49,520 bases of DNA from Nitrososphaeraceae archaeon (lineage in GTDB: Archaea > Thermoproteota > Nitrososphaeria > Nitrososphaerales > Nitrososphaeraceae): the NCBI GenBank assembly GCA_025923455.1, contig JAICFW010000058.1:1-49520 (forward strand), in the 5' to 3' direction. Within the stretch, counting starts at the first letter, position 1. Each line of letters opens with the position of its first letter. The translations under genes were made by a program, and so were the position numbers. Of this stretch, positions 34,357-43,091 are shown in pieces. The notes under the pieces are model-generated. The model had not been told where the DNA came from. It made no database searches and saw only the letters and a list, made by a program, of their open reading frames with translations.

Positions 34357-37071
34357 TTGTATTGCAAGTACAATTGTGGATCGCCAGAAGGAGTGAGTGA
34401 AACGAGAAAACCTAACACGGCGCTGGTCAGTTATAATAAGAAAAGAGACTTTGAAAAAACGAGTGAACCCAAGGGAGTAATAAACCCTAGTGAGAAAAGT
34501 ACGAAATTAAGAGATTTTGTTGTCCAGAAACATGATGCGTCTCACCTTCACTATGACTTTAGACTGGAATCTGAGGATGGTGTTCTAAAATCTTGGGCGG
34601 TACCCAAAGGACCTTCAATGGATTCCACCATCAAGAGACTGGCAGTATTGGTCGAAGATCATCCTCTAGACTATCTACACTTCGAAGGAACAATAGAACC
34701 CGGAAATTACGGCGCTGGTACGGTGATAGTGTGGGACACTGGAAGTTATACCAGTAAAGAGAACCTTTTACAGCAAATGGAAAAAGGAAAAATCTCAGTT
34801 GAACTCTTTGGGAACAAACTAAAGGGTCTGTTTTCTTTGGTCAAAACTAAGAGGGATAATCAATGGTTGTTGATTAAATCGAAAGATCAATACGCATCAA
34901 GCCAAGATGTAACAACCGAACAACCAGATTCCGTCTTGACTAGCAGGTCGAATTCGGACATTGAAAATGAAAGCATTAACAAGAGAAATAAAAGGAAACT
35001 CAAGACTAATAATCTCACATCTTCTATTGATTCTAAGAACGATAAACAAACAATAAGTTTTCAAAGAATAAAACCTATGCTCGCTTCGCCATTTGAAAAA
35101 GCCTTTAATCGCAAAAATTGGGTATTTGAAATTAAATGGGACGGTGTAAGGGCAATTGTGTTCAAGAATAGAAAGAATTTTAAGATTCAGTCGAGAAATG
35201 GTAACGATATTACAGATAAATATCCTGAAATATTAAACGACTTAAAACTCTCGCTGAAAGAATGTGAGTCTGTCGTAGTAGACGGTGAGATAGTTGTCCT
35301 AAATCAGGAAGGCGTCCCAGATTTTCACGCCCATCAACACAGAATGCATGTTCAAAATAGTAGAGAGATAATGGCTCTTTCTGTAGAAACTCCTGCGACC
35401 TATTACATTTTTGATGTACTGTATAAAGATGGCAAGGATGTTAAATCCCTAGGTTATATCAAAAGGCGAAGAACGTTATTAAGTATAGTAAGGATAAATA
35501 AATCAATTAGAATATCCGACTATATTGAAGAAAAAGGAGTGCAGGTGTTTGAGAATAGTAAGAAATTAGGCCTTGAAGGAATAGTAGCCAAACATAAAGA
35601 TAGTATGTACACAGAGGGTATAAGGTCCAAAGATTGGTTGAAAATAAAGAACACCAAGACGCAAGACTGTGTAATTGTAGGTTATACAAAAGGAGAAGGC
35701 GCTAGAGGCAGATATTTTGGATCGCTCGTGCTGGCTGTATACTCTACGCAAGAAAGAAAATTAAAGTTTGCGGGGCATGTAGGGACTGGCTTTGATGATG
35801 AAACTCTTGAAACTGTATATGCCAGGATCAAAGGCTACGAAATTGCATCTCCTCCGGTAGATAAAGTTCCCTACCTCAATCGTAAAACGACCTGGCTGAA
35901 GCCGATAAATATTGCCGAAGTAAAATTTGGCGAGTGGACCAAGGATGGAATATTGAGGGCACCCGTCTTCTTAAGAATTCGCGAAGACAAAAGACCCGAA
36001 GAGTGCATTACTGAAGCGGACAATCCTACTGACAGTTCTCAAATTAGAATCAATAAAAAGAGTGAAAATAGCACTAGTATTACCAGTGCCAATAAAGTAA
36101 AGTTAACAAATCCCGATAAGATATACTGGAAGGCCACGAAGGATCATCCCAGGTTTCTGAAGAGGGATCTAATAGAATATTATGAGCGCATTAGCGCCTG
36201 GATATTACCACATTTAAAAGATAGACCTCTTTCCCTTAGCCGTTATCCAAATGGAATCAGCGGTAATTCATTCTATCAAAAAGATTGGGATAAGAAAAAG
36301 CCAGACTTTGTAACTACAGCAAAAATTCATTCTGAACAAAGAGGAGATAGTATTAACTACATTATTTGTAACAACATGGAGAGTCTTCTTTGGATAGCGA
36401 ATTTGGGATGTATTGAGATGCATCCGTGGTACAGTAGAATTAAAGAGTTTGACAAGTGCAGCACCTCCACTCAAATGTTTGAAGAAAAATGTGGACTTAA
36501 TTTTCCTGACTTTATTGTTTTTGATCTAGATCCGTACATCTATTCTGGTAAAGAAAAAAAAGGGCAGGAACCAGAATACAACGCAGCCGGGTTTAAAGCC
36601 GCAGTAGAAATTGCTTATGAATTAAGAGATATTTTAGAAGGGCTGAAAATCCACTGCTATGTAAAAACATCGGGAAAGTCAGGATTGCATATTTATGTTC
36701 CTATTTCCAATACTTATCCCTATGAACAAACCAAGAATTTTGCTGAGGTAATGGCCAAAATGATGGTTTCAAAATTTCCAAACAAAGTTACAACGGAATG
36801 GAATACTTCAAAGAGGAAAGGCAAAGTATTTTTCGACTATAATCAAAATGCGAGGGGCAAAACAATAGCGTCTGTTTACTCCTTACGTCCTACTCCAACG
36901 GCAACCGTTTCAATGCCTATTTCTTGGAAAAAATTGGATTCCATCTTTCCGACTGATTATAATATATTAACTATCTCGAAAATTATTAGGAGCGATGGTC
37001 CCTGGCAAAATATTCTCTCAGATAAGCAAGACCTTAAAAAAATAATTTCTGAAATGAAAGAGATAGTCTAG
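34357..37071 (+). CDS. ligD: LigD: ATP-dependent DNA ligase D (PE-LIG-POL)
   Basis: The 904-residue protein has all three LigD domains in the order phosphoesterase, ligase, polymerase. PE (about 47-180) has VVQKHDASHLHYDFRLE and GNYGAGTVIVWD. A polar linker (180-235) follows. LIG (about 236-550) has adenylated Lys K260 in FEIKWDGVRA, then VDGEIV and EGIVAKHKDS. POL (about 580-900) has DLDP (723-726), H778 in SGKSGLHIYVP, and SVYSLRP. It seals double-strand breaks with Ku (27206-27991). The start is TTG at 34357; an in-frame GTG at 34393 lies close to a GGAG. The large size and order match the multi-domain bacterial type rather than the separate enzymes described in Methanocella. Confidence 0.95.
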   Translation: MYCKYNCGSPEGVSETRKPNTALVSYNKKRDFEKTSEPKGVINPSEKSTKLRDFVVQKHDASHLHYDFRLESEDGVLKSWAVPKGPSMDSTIKRLAVLVEDHPLDYLHFEGTIEPGNYGAGTVIVWDTGSYTSKENLLQQMEKGKISVELFGNKLKGLFSLVKTKRDNQWLLIKSKDQYASSQDVTTEQPDSVLTSRSNSDIENESINKRNKRKLKTNNLTSSIDSKNDKQTISFQRIKPMLASPFEKAFNRKNWVFEIKWDGVRAIVFKNRKNFKIQSRNGNDITDKYPEILNDLKLSLKECESVVVDGEIVVLNQEGVPDFHAHQHRMHVQNSREIMALSVETPATYYIFDVLYKDGKDVKSLGYIKRRRTLLSIVRINKSIRISDYIEEKGVQVFENSKKLGLEGIVAKHKDSMYTEGIRSKDWLKIKNTKTQDCVIVGYTKGEGARGRYFGSLVLAVYSTQERKLKFAGHVGTGFDDETLETVYARIKGYEIASPPVDKVPYLNRKTTWLKPINIAEVKFGEWTKDGILRAPVFLRIREDKRPEECITEADNPTDSSQIRINKKSENSTSITSANKVKLTNPDKIYWKATKDHPRFLKRDLIEYYERISAWILPHLKDRPLSLSRYPNGISGNSFYQKDWDKKKPDFVTTAKIHSEQRGDSINYIICNNMESLLWIANLGCIEMHPWYSRIKEFDKCSTSTQMFEEKCGLNFPDFIVFDLDPYIYSGKEKKGQEPEYNAAGFKAAVEIAYELRDILEGLKIHCYVKTSGKSGLHIYVPISNTYPYEQTKNFAEVMAKMMVSKFPNKVTTEWNTSKRKGKVFFDYNQNARGKTIASVYSLRPTPTATVSMPISWKKLDSIFPTDYNILTISKIIRSDGPWQNILSDKQDLKKIISEMKEIV

Positions 37072-37217
37072 GCTTAAATAATAACTATGGATATCGTCTG
37101 TTAGTTACTAATTTTATTCAATCTAAATGTTGGAAGTCAATAGGAATTAATGAGGGCTAACGAATTACCGCAACTATTGTGGTGGGGTCATATTATTTCC
37201 AATGATGAAATCTTGTT

Positions 37218-37670
37218 CTACTCTACATGCTTTTCTATGATTGATTGTATTCTTCCACCAAATTTTCTTTTATACTCAGATCTGCATGAAGTGCAGCAGA
37301 AGAACCGTTCATAATTAGCAAACTTGAAAACTTGTGGAACTCCGGCAATAATTCCATGACAAAAATCACAGTCTAAGACTATCTTCAAACCCTTTTTTAA
37401 TTTCTTGAATTGTTGAATACTATTATCATTATGATAATTCTTATCTTGTATTCCAAAATTAGTATTAGCATTTACTTTTGCAACTTTTCCAAAATCAAGT
37501 ACTGGTACGACTCGTTGGATGAAACCTACATTTACCAGTCTTTCAAATCTTGCTTTGACGGTAGGAGTTGTAATACTAGTTTCACGCGAAATCTGACGAA
37601 AAGACTTACGTCCATCCTCAAATAGCGACTTTAGTATTGATATGTCATAGTCATCAAGTTCAACTGGCAT
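37218..37670 (-). CDS. AsnC-type HTH regulator with TRASH metal-sensing domain
   Basis: From the ATG at 37670 the product is 150 residues; a TTG at 37694 would add eight. The N-terminal part is an Lrp/AsnC winged helix (LDDYDISILKSLFEDGRKSFRQIS..., TPTVKARFERLVNVGFI). The C-terminal part is a TRASH-type site with C-x2-C-x20-C-x3-C (DCDFCHG, then FFCCTSCRSEYKRKFGG). Related archaeal regulators sense copper and control copA. Here copA lies 3 kb away, and both promoters share the palindrome TTTACATTTGTAAA. The usual AsnC RAM domain is replaced. Confidence 0.88.
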   Translation of the reverse strand: MPVELDDYDISILKSLFEDGRKSFRQISRETSITTPTVKARFERLVNVGFIQRVVPVLDFGKVAKVNANTNFGIQDKNYHNDNSIQQFKKLKKGLKIVLDCDFCHGIIAGVPQVFKFANYERFFCCTSCRSEYKRKFGGRIQSIIEKHVE

Positions 37671-37703
37671 GATGATTGAAGGGTGCAGAGTCAAATATTA
37701 AAT

Positions 37704-37717
37704 TTTACATTTGTAAA
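37704..37717. promoter_or_regulatory. copper-type operator at the regulator promoter
   Basis: The 14-bp palindrome TTTACATTTGTAAA (arms TTTACA and TGTAAA, 2-bp centre) is identical to that at 40838-40851, and the match extends to 20 bp. Here it lies just downstream of a TATATAC box (37719-37725) for the minus-strand regulator, between the box and the expected transcription start, the position of a repressor. Confidence 0.7.
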
Positions 37718-37809
37718 GTATATACCATAATATCATTAGTGATATCTCTCATACAAAGCTAAATCCCTATCTTTTTTTATATTGAAAAAAGTAAAGTTTA
37801 CTGTTAGTC

Positions 37810-38217
37810 TTGAAACTTTACATCGGTTGTAGCGGCTGGAGTTATACTTCTTGGCAGGGTCCCTTTTACCCTCAAAATATGGAGAATAGGGCATGGCTGC
37901 CGTATTATTCTCAAATTTTTAACTATGTAGAAATAGATTCCACTTTTTACAATATTCCAAGTGAATTAATGGTAAAAAATTGGGATAAAAGAACTCCTGA
38001 TAATTTTAGATTTACAGCCAAATTTCCTAAAATAATAACACATGATAAGAAATTCAAAAATGTGGAAAATGATTTAGAATTATTCTACAAAAGAATGGAA
38101 CCACTTAAAGATAAGATTTTGTCGTTACTAATACAGTTACCTCCCTCTTACAAAGTTAAAGAAGGACCTTTTTTATTTAGTCCCGTCCTATCTCCCAATC
38201 AGGTTTTAACTTTTTAA
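37810..38217 (+). pseudogene. truncated DUF72 protein
   Basis: The frame opens with the DUF72 pattern (LYIGCSGWSYTSWQGPFYP, then YYSQIFNYVEIDSTFYNIPS, FRFTAKFPKIITHD and LLIQLPPSYKV) but ends after 135 residues where the family usually has 230-260. The last about 18 codons are not family-like and coincide with hairpin element copy 3, which begins at 38161. No continuation of DUF72 is seen in any frame downstream. The start is TTG at 37810, with AGTAAAGTTTACT just upstream. This looks like a gene cut by recombination or insertion at the element. Confidence 0.75.
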
Positions 38218-38303
38218 TATTTTATTGTTCATAATTGAGTAACGTCAAAGCGTCTTACATCGCTGATGGGCCAACCTATCTACTACGATTCAGGGCCCAT
38301 CAG
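38161..38303 (+). repeat. dispersed hairpin element, copy 3
   Basis: The block starts GAAGGACCTTTTTTAT, has GGAC paired with GTCC, CCCAATCAGG and GGTTTTAACTTTTT, and 44 nt later the perfect hairpin CTGATGGGCC (38263-38272) with GGCCCATCAG (38294-38303). Order and spacing equal those at 31415-31575. The first stem arm (CCTG.TTGGGA) is missing and is replaced by DUF72 coding sequence. Both the loop start AAC and the end ATTCAG match the 31.4 kb copy. Confidence 0.8.
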
Positions 38304-38338
38304 TATTCTAAAATCTCTTTAAACAGTAACCGAAACTT

Positions 38339-38872
38339 TCACTCATCTTCACCAGTTTCAGTTTCTTCACTTTCATCCTGTTCCTCTTCTGTGCCATTTT
38401 CTTTTGCCTCATCCTCGACATCTGATTGCAACTGTGCCAAGGTATTGTTACTACTGGTACTGCTGTTATTAGATTGAGAAAGGGCCAATTTGTTTTTTAG
38501 ATTCTCAAGAAATCCCCCCGCTTTTGGACTTGAACTTGAGCCTGTTGATGGATCCTGTAAAACTCCGTTATCTTCCTGGGAATCAGGAGTAGTTATATAC
38601 TGCAGTTCTGGATCTTCACAACTGACTACCGAAAATGAACCATCAGCATCCTTTTGTATAGTGCATGTTTGGCAATACCTCTCTCCGAGAGTTTGGCCAG
38701 GAACATTCTCTCTCCAGCAACAAGTCATTGAAGTATCTCCGCCTGAGCAATTCTTACTATCCCACCATCCTCGTGACGGCGGTACAGCACAAGCATCAGG
38801 TATGGATGAAGCAAAATAAAGAAATGGAACTAACAATATAACGCTAGAAGCAAAAACAGCAGATCTTTGCAC
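38339..38872 (-). CDS. secreted Cys-rich protein with acidic tail
   Basis: The 177-residue protein has a signal peptide (VFASSVILLVPFLYFASSI) and a Cys-rich domain (NCSGGDTSMTCCWRENVPG, then RYCQTCTIQKD and VVSCED), followed by a long Ser/Asn/Glu-rich tail (from about residue 100) ending EETETGEDE. Seven or eight Cys probably form disulfides outside the cell. A similar design, with an acidic linker, appears at 39402. Family not recognised. Confidence 0.7.
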   Translation of the reverse strand: MQRSAVFASSVILLVPFLYFASSIPDACAVPPSRGWWDSKNCSGGDTSMTCCWRENVPGQTLGERYCQTCTIQKDADGSFSVVSCEDPELQYITTPDSQEDNGVLQDPSTGSSSSPKAGGFLENLKNKLALSQSNNSSTSSNNTLAQLQSDVEDEAKENGTEEEQDESEETETGEDE

Positions 38873-38958
38873 GAATAGTATTCATCTTGTCTTTTATAAA
38901 AACTTTGGAGGTTTGAATGTTACCCTTGTGACCTGGAAGGTAAAAGTCGGCGGATAAA

Positions 38959-39099
38959 TTAACGATCAAGAAGCAATCCTATTAACGTACCAAAGGCGAC
39001 AATCGACCCTATCGCCACTATCAAGCCTATTAACTTTAGGTGATCCTTGTATGACTTAATTTTCTCACCAGACGGCTTGTATCCTTTCGGAAGGGTCAC
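38959..39099 (-). CDS. 46-residue single-span membrane protein
   Basis: A GTG start gives TLPKGYKPSGEKIKSYKDHLK, then one span (LIGLIVAIGSIVAFGTLIGLLL) ending DR. A basic, cytosolic head followed by a Gly-rich span is typical of small membrane subunits. A stop lies five codons upstream in frame, so a start near here is required. No family assigned. Confidence 0.5.
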   Translation of the reverse strand: MTLPKGYKPSGEKIKSYKDHLKLIGLIVAIGSIVAFGTLIGLLLDR

Positions 39100-39401
39100 A
39101 TCATCAAATATTTGTTACCATTTAATAAATTCGTCGGATAATAGTTGTTCTATAGACGTGGTTCAATTTAGCAATTCAAGGATTTAGAATACAAAGTGCT
39201 TTTAGGAGAGGGAGCGTATAATTTGGTCTTCGATCTTCAAGAAAATTTTCTTTAATATTTTTGGAATGATATTCACTTTCAAACAAACTGACGCGAGGTA
39301 ATTCATTCTACCTTCATTCCATAGAAAAATACTTTTATGCATATACGCTATTAACCTATTCAACGAATAGAATCATCAAATACGGACTAGTATCTCCTTT
39401 A
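39100..39401. other. intergenic stretch without recognised gene
   Basis: AT-rich sequence with a TATA-like run near 39335-39350 that probably serves the gene at 39402. No repeat, RNA or further gene is seen. Confidence 0.4.
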
Positions 39402-40046
39402 ATGTTTCTTCTAGCAGTAAGTCTTGTATTTACCGGCGAATATTCGAAAGGACAAAGTACAAGTGATGTTTCTAAATTTAGTACACGGCCCGATATTGGA
39501 ACAGAAGAAGAACCAACAATAAACGATGATGCAGAAGAGGAAGAAACAATGGAAGATGATGAGACAGAGCCGACGGATGAGGAAGAAAATGATACCGTTA
39601 CAAGCGTACCTCCCAAGAGATCTTTTGGAGCAGATTTGGGGTTAGACAATCTCACCACAGCACCCACAGAGGAACCCGCGAAACTGATATTCAGTTCATG
39701 CCAAAAAGATTTCCCTAATCCTATACGTGCCGAAGATATTAATAGATATAGACCAATTAGTTGTAATGTACCAGGTGCTTCCCCAAATGATAATGTCGTA
39801 GTTTCTAACACACCACTTGACCCTCGTGGGTGTAATTTCATAGCCTCTTCACGAGTTTCGGCGCCAAATAATGTATCTATTCTATTGTTTGACGGAAGAG
39901 GAACTCCGGAGAGTTTTGTGAAGGGCGTGGAGAGAGGCGGCTTGCATGGCCATGAGGCACATTGCGATAGGCTGTGGATAAAAGGTACAGTGATATTTTC
40001 CATTATTGTATTCCGTCCGGAAGTGCCGATATTATCGGTTCATTAG
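39402..40046 (+). CDS. secreted acidic protein, C-terminus possibly frameshifted
   Basis: The 214-residue frame has a short signal-like start (FLLAVSLVFTGEYSKG). The hydrophobic part also extends upstream of the ATG (IIKYGLVSPLMFLLA) without a standard start codon. An acidic linker (EEEPTINDDAEEEETMEDDETEP) leads to a folded domain with Cys in FSSCQKDF, ISCNVPG, RGCNF and AHCDR. The last about 23 residues look unlike the rest. In another frame the DNA reads YCIPSGSADIIGSLEELQDKNR and stops at 40073, suggesting a frameshift near 39970. Confidence 0.6.
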   Translation: MFLLAVSLVFTGEYSKGQSTSDVSKFSTRPDIGTEEEPTINDDAEEEETMEDDETEPTDEEENDTVTSVPPKRSFGADLGLDNLTTAPTEEPAKLIFSSCQKDFPNPIRAEDINRYRPISCNVPGASPNDNVVVSNTPLDPRGCNFIASSRVSAPNNVSILLFDGRGTPESFVKGVERGGLHGHEAHCDRLWIKGTVIFSIIVFRPEVPILSVH

Positions 40047-40289
40047 AAGAATTACAAGATAAAAATAGATAAAGACTAAATTACTTTGATTTATGGATGT
40101 CTTTTTCACTTCTGCCTTCTTTCCTAATATCTATTATTTTTGAGTGTTACAAGCGAGTGAAACAAATAGCAAACATGTAGAATGTTTATTGAAGTGGGTG
40201 AAAAACTTACATACATCTGTACAAAGTATTAGTATCACCTTGAAAATTGTCTATGCGACTGTCATGTGCTTAATATTATTATTTCGTTT
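40047..40289. other. gene-poor stretch, first part
   Basis: No convincing gene is seen. A frame from 40144 contains a signal-like run (MCLILLFRLAIFSL) that could be the start of a decayed small secreted protein continued by another frame in the next segment. Confidence 0.3.
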
Positions 40290-40445
40290 AGCGATATTTT
40301 CCCTGTGTGGGAAGTCTCTGGGAGACCTGCAGGATTTGTTCCGAGTTGCAAAGATGGATGCAACAGGCATCCAATCACTGCAGGCCCTGGGGTGGATGCA
40401 TGTCCTGGGGTGGAAACACAATGCATTTTCGGAACCCACTTAGAT
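40290..40445. other. GC-rich island with short repeats
   Basis: This segment is clearly richer in G and C than its flanks. It has two copies of CCTGGGGTGGA (40384-40411), two of CTGCAGG, and small hairpins GTCTC/GAGAC and TGGATGC/GCATCCA. One plus-strand frame reads a Cys-rich peptide (PSCKDGCNRHP, then DACPGVETQC and VCQC), without a good start. It may be a decayed secreted protein or foreign DNA. From 40446 to 40833 I see nothing further. Confidence 0.35.
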
Positions 40446-40837
40446 GTAAGTGTATGTCAATGTGTTCGAAATTAAATACCTCCTTAGATACCTGTTGCCC
40501 GATTTCTTGAATAAAATCACGAAGTTTAAAGTACGCTTCCCTTTTCATTTATTATCAGTTCAAAGTGTTTTTGACAGTACTTTTGGATTCTTGTTATCTT
40601 TGGGTACTTATTTCCAACCTGGACTGACCTGTTTAGTGGCAAAAGCATCAGAAGTATTACTTAAAAACGTCTGAATATCTAGCAATTAAACGCCTTTTCA
40701 TTGATATGGAGACGACCTGGACTGTTGTCACCGGTCCATTTTTAGTGTCACAAACTGCCATTTCCTGAGCACGAAAAAATCGATATATTCGATTTTCCTA
40801 AAAATAGACGTTTAATAACACATACGCGTCTTAAAAT

Positions 40838-40851
40838 TTTACATTTGTAAA
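40838..40851. promoter_or_regulatory. copper-type operator at the copA promoter
   Basis: TTTACATTTGTAAA, identical to 37704-37717. Here it lies upstream of a TTATATTT box (40861-40868), which in turn is about 25 bp before the TTG start of copA. The site is therefore upstream of the TATA box, an activator-like position, and the mRNA is probably leaderless. Confidence 0.72.
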
Positions 40852-40889
40852 GTTCAATTGTTATATTTGGTCTAGTTTACTATAAGATA

Positions 40890-43055
40890 TTGGCAAAAGA
40901 TCCCATATGTGGCATGTTTGTGGAAGAAAAACTTGATTCAATCAGATACAGTACGAAAGGTAAAGAGTATTTGTTTTGCAGTAATCAATGTCTGCATGAA
41001 TTCATAGAGCCAGAAAAGGAGCTCAAGAAATTAAAAATTCACGTGGCGATAAGCATTGGCCTAACAATACCTATATTAATTTTGAGCTTGCCTCACATGC
41101 TTCCTACCCAATTCGGTCAATTTCTTCCTATGGACTTGATGCATAACTCAAGTTATATTATGTTGGTATTAGCTACCCCTTTACAATTTTGGATTGGCTG
41201 GAGATTCTATAAGGGCTTTTGGGACGGGGTTAAGGCAAGAGCATCAAACATGGATACACTTATAGCAATAGGAACTTCGGCAGCATATCTGTATAGCGCT
41301 GCAGTAACAATCACTCCAGATCTCTTTCCATTTAAAGCAGTTTATTTTGAAACTGCTGCTGTAATTATTACTTTGATACTTATGGGTAGATTGCTAGAAA
41401 CAAGAACAAAAGAAAGAGCTTCTATCGCAGTAAGAAAATTACTTGATTTGCAGCCACGTATGGCTAACGTATTGCGACCAACAACTAGTCCTTCTGGACA
41501 AATCCTCGAAACGGAAACTGAAATTCCTATTGAGCAAATTAGGGAAGGGGATATATTGATAGTTAGACCTGGTGAGAGTATTCCCACCGACGGACTAATA
41601 ATAGAGGGTGCATCCTCATTGGACGAATCCCCTATTACCGGAGAGAGTATTCCTGTTGATAAAACAAAAGGTGAAGACGTTATTGGCACAACTATGAACA
41701 AGACAGGCTTGTTAAAGATTAAAGCTGCAAAGGTCGGACAAGATACAGTACTCTCACAGATAATAAATCTTGTTGAAGAAGCTCGGACCGGCAAAGCTCA
41801 AATGCAAAGGACAGTAGATCAGGTTGCAAAATATTTTGTTCCTGCAATAGTTATCACTGCGATCGGCGTAGGGCTAGGTTGGTATTTTGTGGGAAACATA
41901 GGTTTCACATATAGTCTTTTAGCTTTCGTTTCAGTAATCATTATTGCCTGTCCTTGTGCCTTGGGAATTGCCACGCCAGCTGCATTGATGATGGGCTCCG
42001 CTAAGGCTTCTGAGTACGGTATACTATTCAAGGGTGGAGAATATCTGGAGATTGCAAGTAAAGTACAAACAATAGTATTTGACAAGACTGGAACACTAAC
42101 AGAAGGAAAACCATCTGTTACCGATATTTATGCTATATCTGAATCCAAAATTGGAGAAAAGGAATTGCTGCGATTGGCTGCTATTGCAGAATCGGGCTCT
42201 GAACATCCATTAGGACAGGCAATTGTAAGGAAAGCAAAAGAAGACAATGCGATTCCAAGTCCAGAATTAGCCGAATCAATTGCAGGGCATGGATTAATTG
42301 CGAAGTATCAAAACCATGTATTTATGGTAGGAACAAGGAAACTTATGGTTGATAATAAGATTTCAATTTCTCAAGATGTTGAGTCAAAGTTGAGCGAATT
42401 CGAAAATGAGGGCAAGACTGCTGTCTTGGTATCAATAGATTCTAAACTTTCTGGAATTTTAGCTCTTGCTGATACATTAAAAAATACTGCCAAGACTGCT
42501 GTGTGGTCCTTAAAATCTGATGGGAAAGAGGTCATACTGCTTACAGGAGACAATGAGAGAACAGCAAATCATATAGCAGCTGAATTAGGAATCAAAAATG
42601 TTATGTCCCAAGTTATACCACAACAAAAAGAAAAAGTAATCGCAAAACTCATGTCGGAGAAGAAAATAGTAGCCATGGTAGGAGACGGAATTAATGATGC
42701 ACCAGCATTAGCTAGAGCTGACTTGGGAATAGCTATTGGATCAGGGACAGATGTCGCAAAAGAAACTGGTGGTATTATACTAATAAAAGGTGACGTTAGA
42801 GACGTATCCATAGCACTCGAGCTAGGTAGGAGAACAGTTTCCAAGATTAAACAGAATCTTTTCTGGGCTTTTGCATATAATACAGGATTGATACCAATTG
42901 CTGGAGGTGTATTAGTTCCGCTACTCGGAGTCGGAATATTTGGATGGTTACCAATGTTGGCAGCACTGGCAATGGCTATGAGTTCTGTAACTGTAGTTGG
43001 TAACTCTATTTTACTTGGAAGATACAAACCAAATTTCTCTCATGCACCATTATAG
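40890..43055 (+). CDS. copA: Cu+-exporting P1B-type ATPase with N-terminal TRASH/YHS domain
   Basis: The 721-residue protein has P-type ATPase motifs: C354-P-C356 in the ion path (IIACPCALGIATPAALM), phosphorylated D398 in FDKTGTLTEGKP, SEHPLGQAI, GDGINDAPALA, and the C-terminal YNTGLIPIA and MSSVTVVGNS of copper carriers. Instead of HMA domains it begins with a metal module, C7 (DPICGM) and C30-x3-C34 (FCSNQC), a TRASH/YHS fold. Eight spans are expected. It should export Cu+ from the cytosol. The start is TTG. The AsnC-TRASH gene 3 kb away shares its operator and is the likely regulator. Confidence 0.93.
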   Translation: MAKDPICGMFVEEKLDSIRYSTKGKEYLFCSNQCLHEFIEPEKELKKLKIHVAISIGLTIPILILSLPHMLPTQFGQFLPMDLMHNSSYIMLVLATPLQFWIGWRFYKGFWDGVKARASNMDTLIAIGTSAAYLYSAAVTITPDLFPFKAVYFETAAVIITLILMGRLLETRTKERASIAVRKLLDLQPRMANVLRPTTSPSGQILETETEIPIEQIREGDILIVRPGESIPTDGLIIEGASSLDESPITGESIPVDKTKGEDVIGTTMNKTGLLKIKAAKVGQDTVLSQIINLVEEARTGKAQMQRTVDQVAKYFVPAIVITAIGVGLGWYFVGNIGFTYSLLAFVSVIIIACPCALGIATPAALMMGSAKASEYGILFKGGEYLEIASKVQTIVFDKTGTLTEGKPSVTDIYAISESKIGEKELLRLAAIAESGSEHPLGQAIVRKAKEDNAIPSPELAESIAGHGLIAKYQNHVFMVGTRKLMVDNKISISQDVESKLSEFENEGKTAVLVSIDSKLSGILALADTLKNTAKTAVWSLKSDGKEVILLTGDNERTANHIAAELGIKNVMSQVIPQQKEKVIAKLMSEKKIVAMVGDGINDAPALARADLGIAIGSGTDVAKETGGIILIKGDVRDVSIALELGRRTVSKIKQNLFWAFAYNTGLIPIAGGVLVPLLGVGIFGWLPMLAALAMAMSSVTVVGNSILLGRYKPNFSHAPL

Positions 43056-43091
43056 TTTCCAACTTATCTTACAAATAAACAATATGCAATT

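Noticed and set aside
40450-40674. Plus-strand 74-codon frame before copA
   Set aside because: It has a mixed hydrophobic/basic sequence with no motif or good start; I could not separate it from chance.
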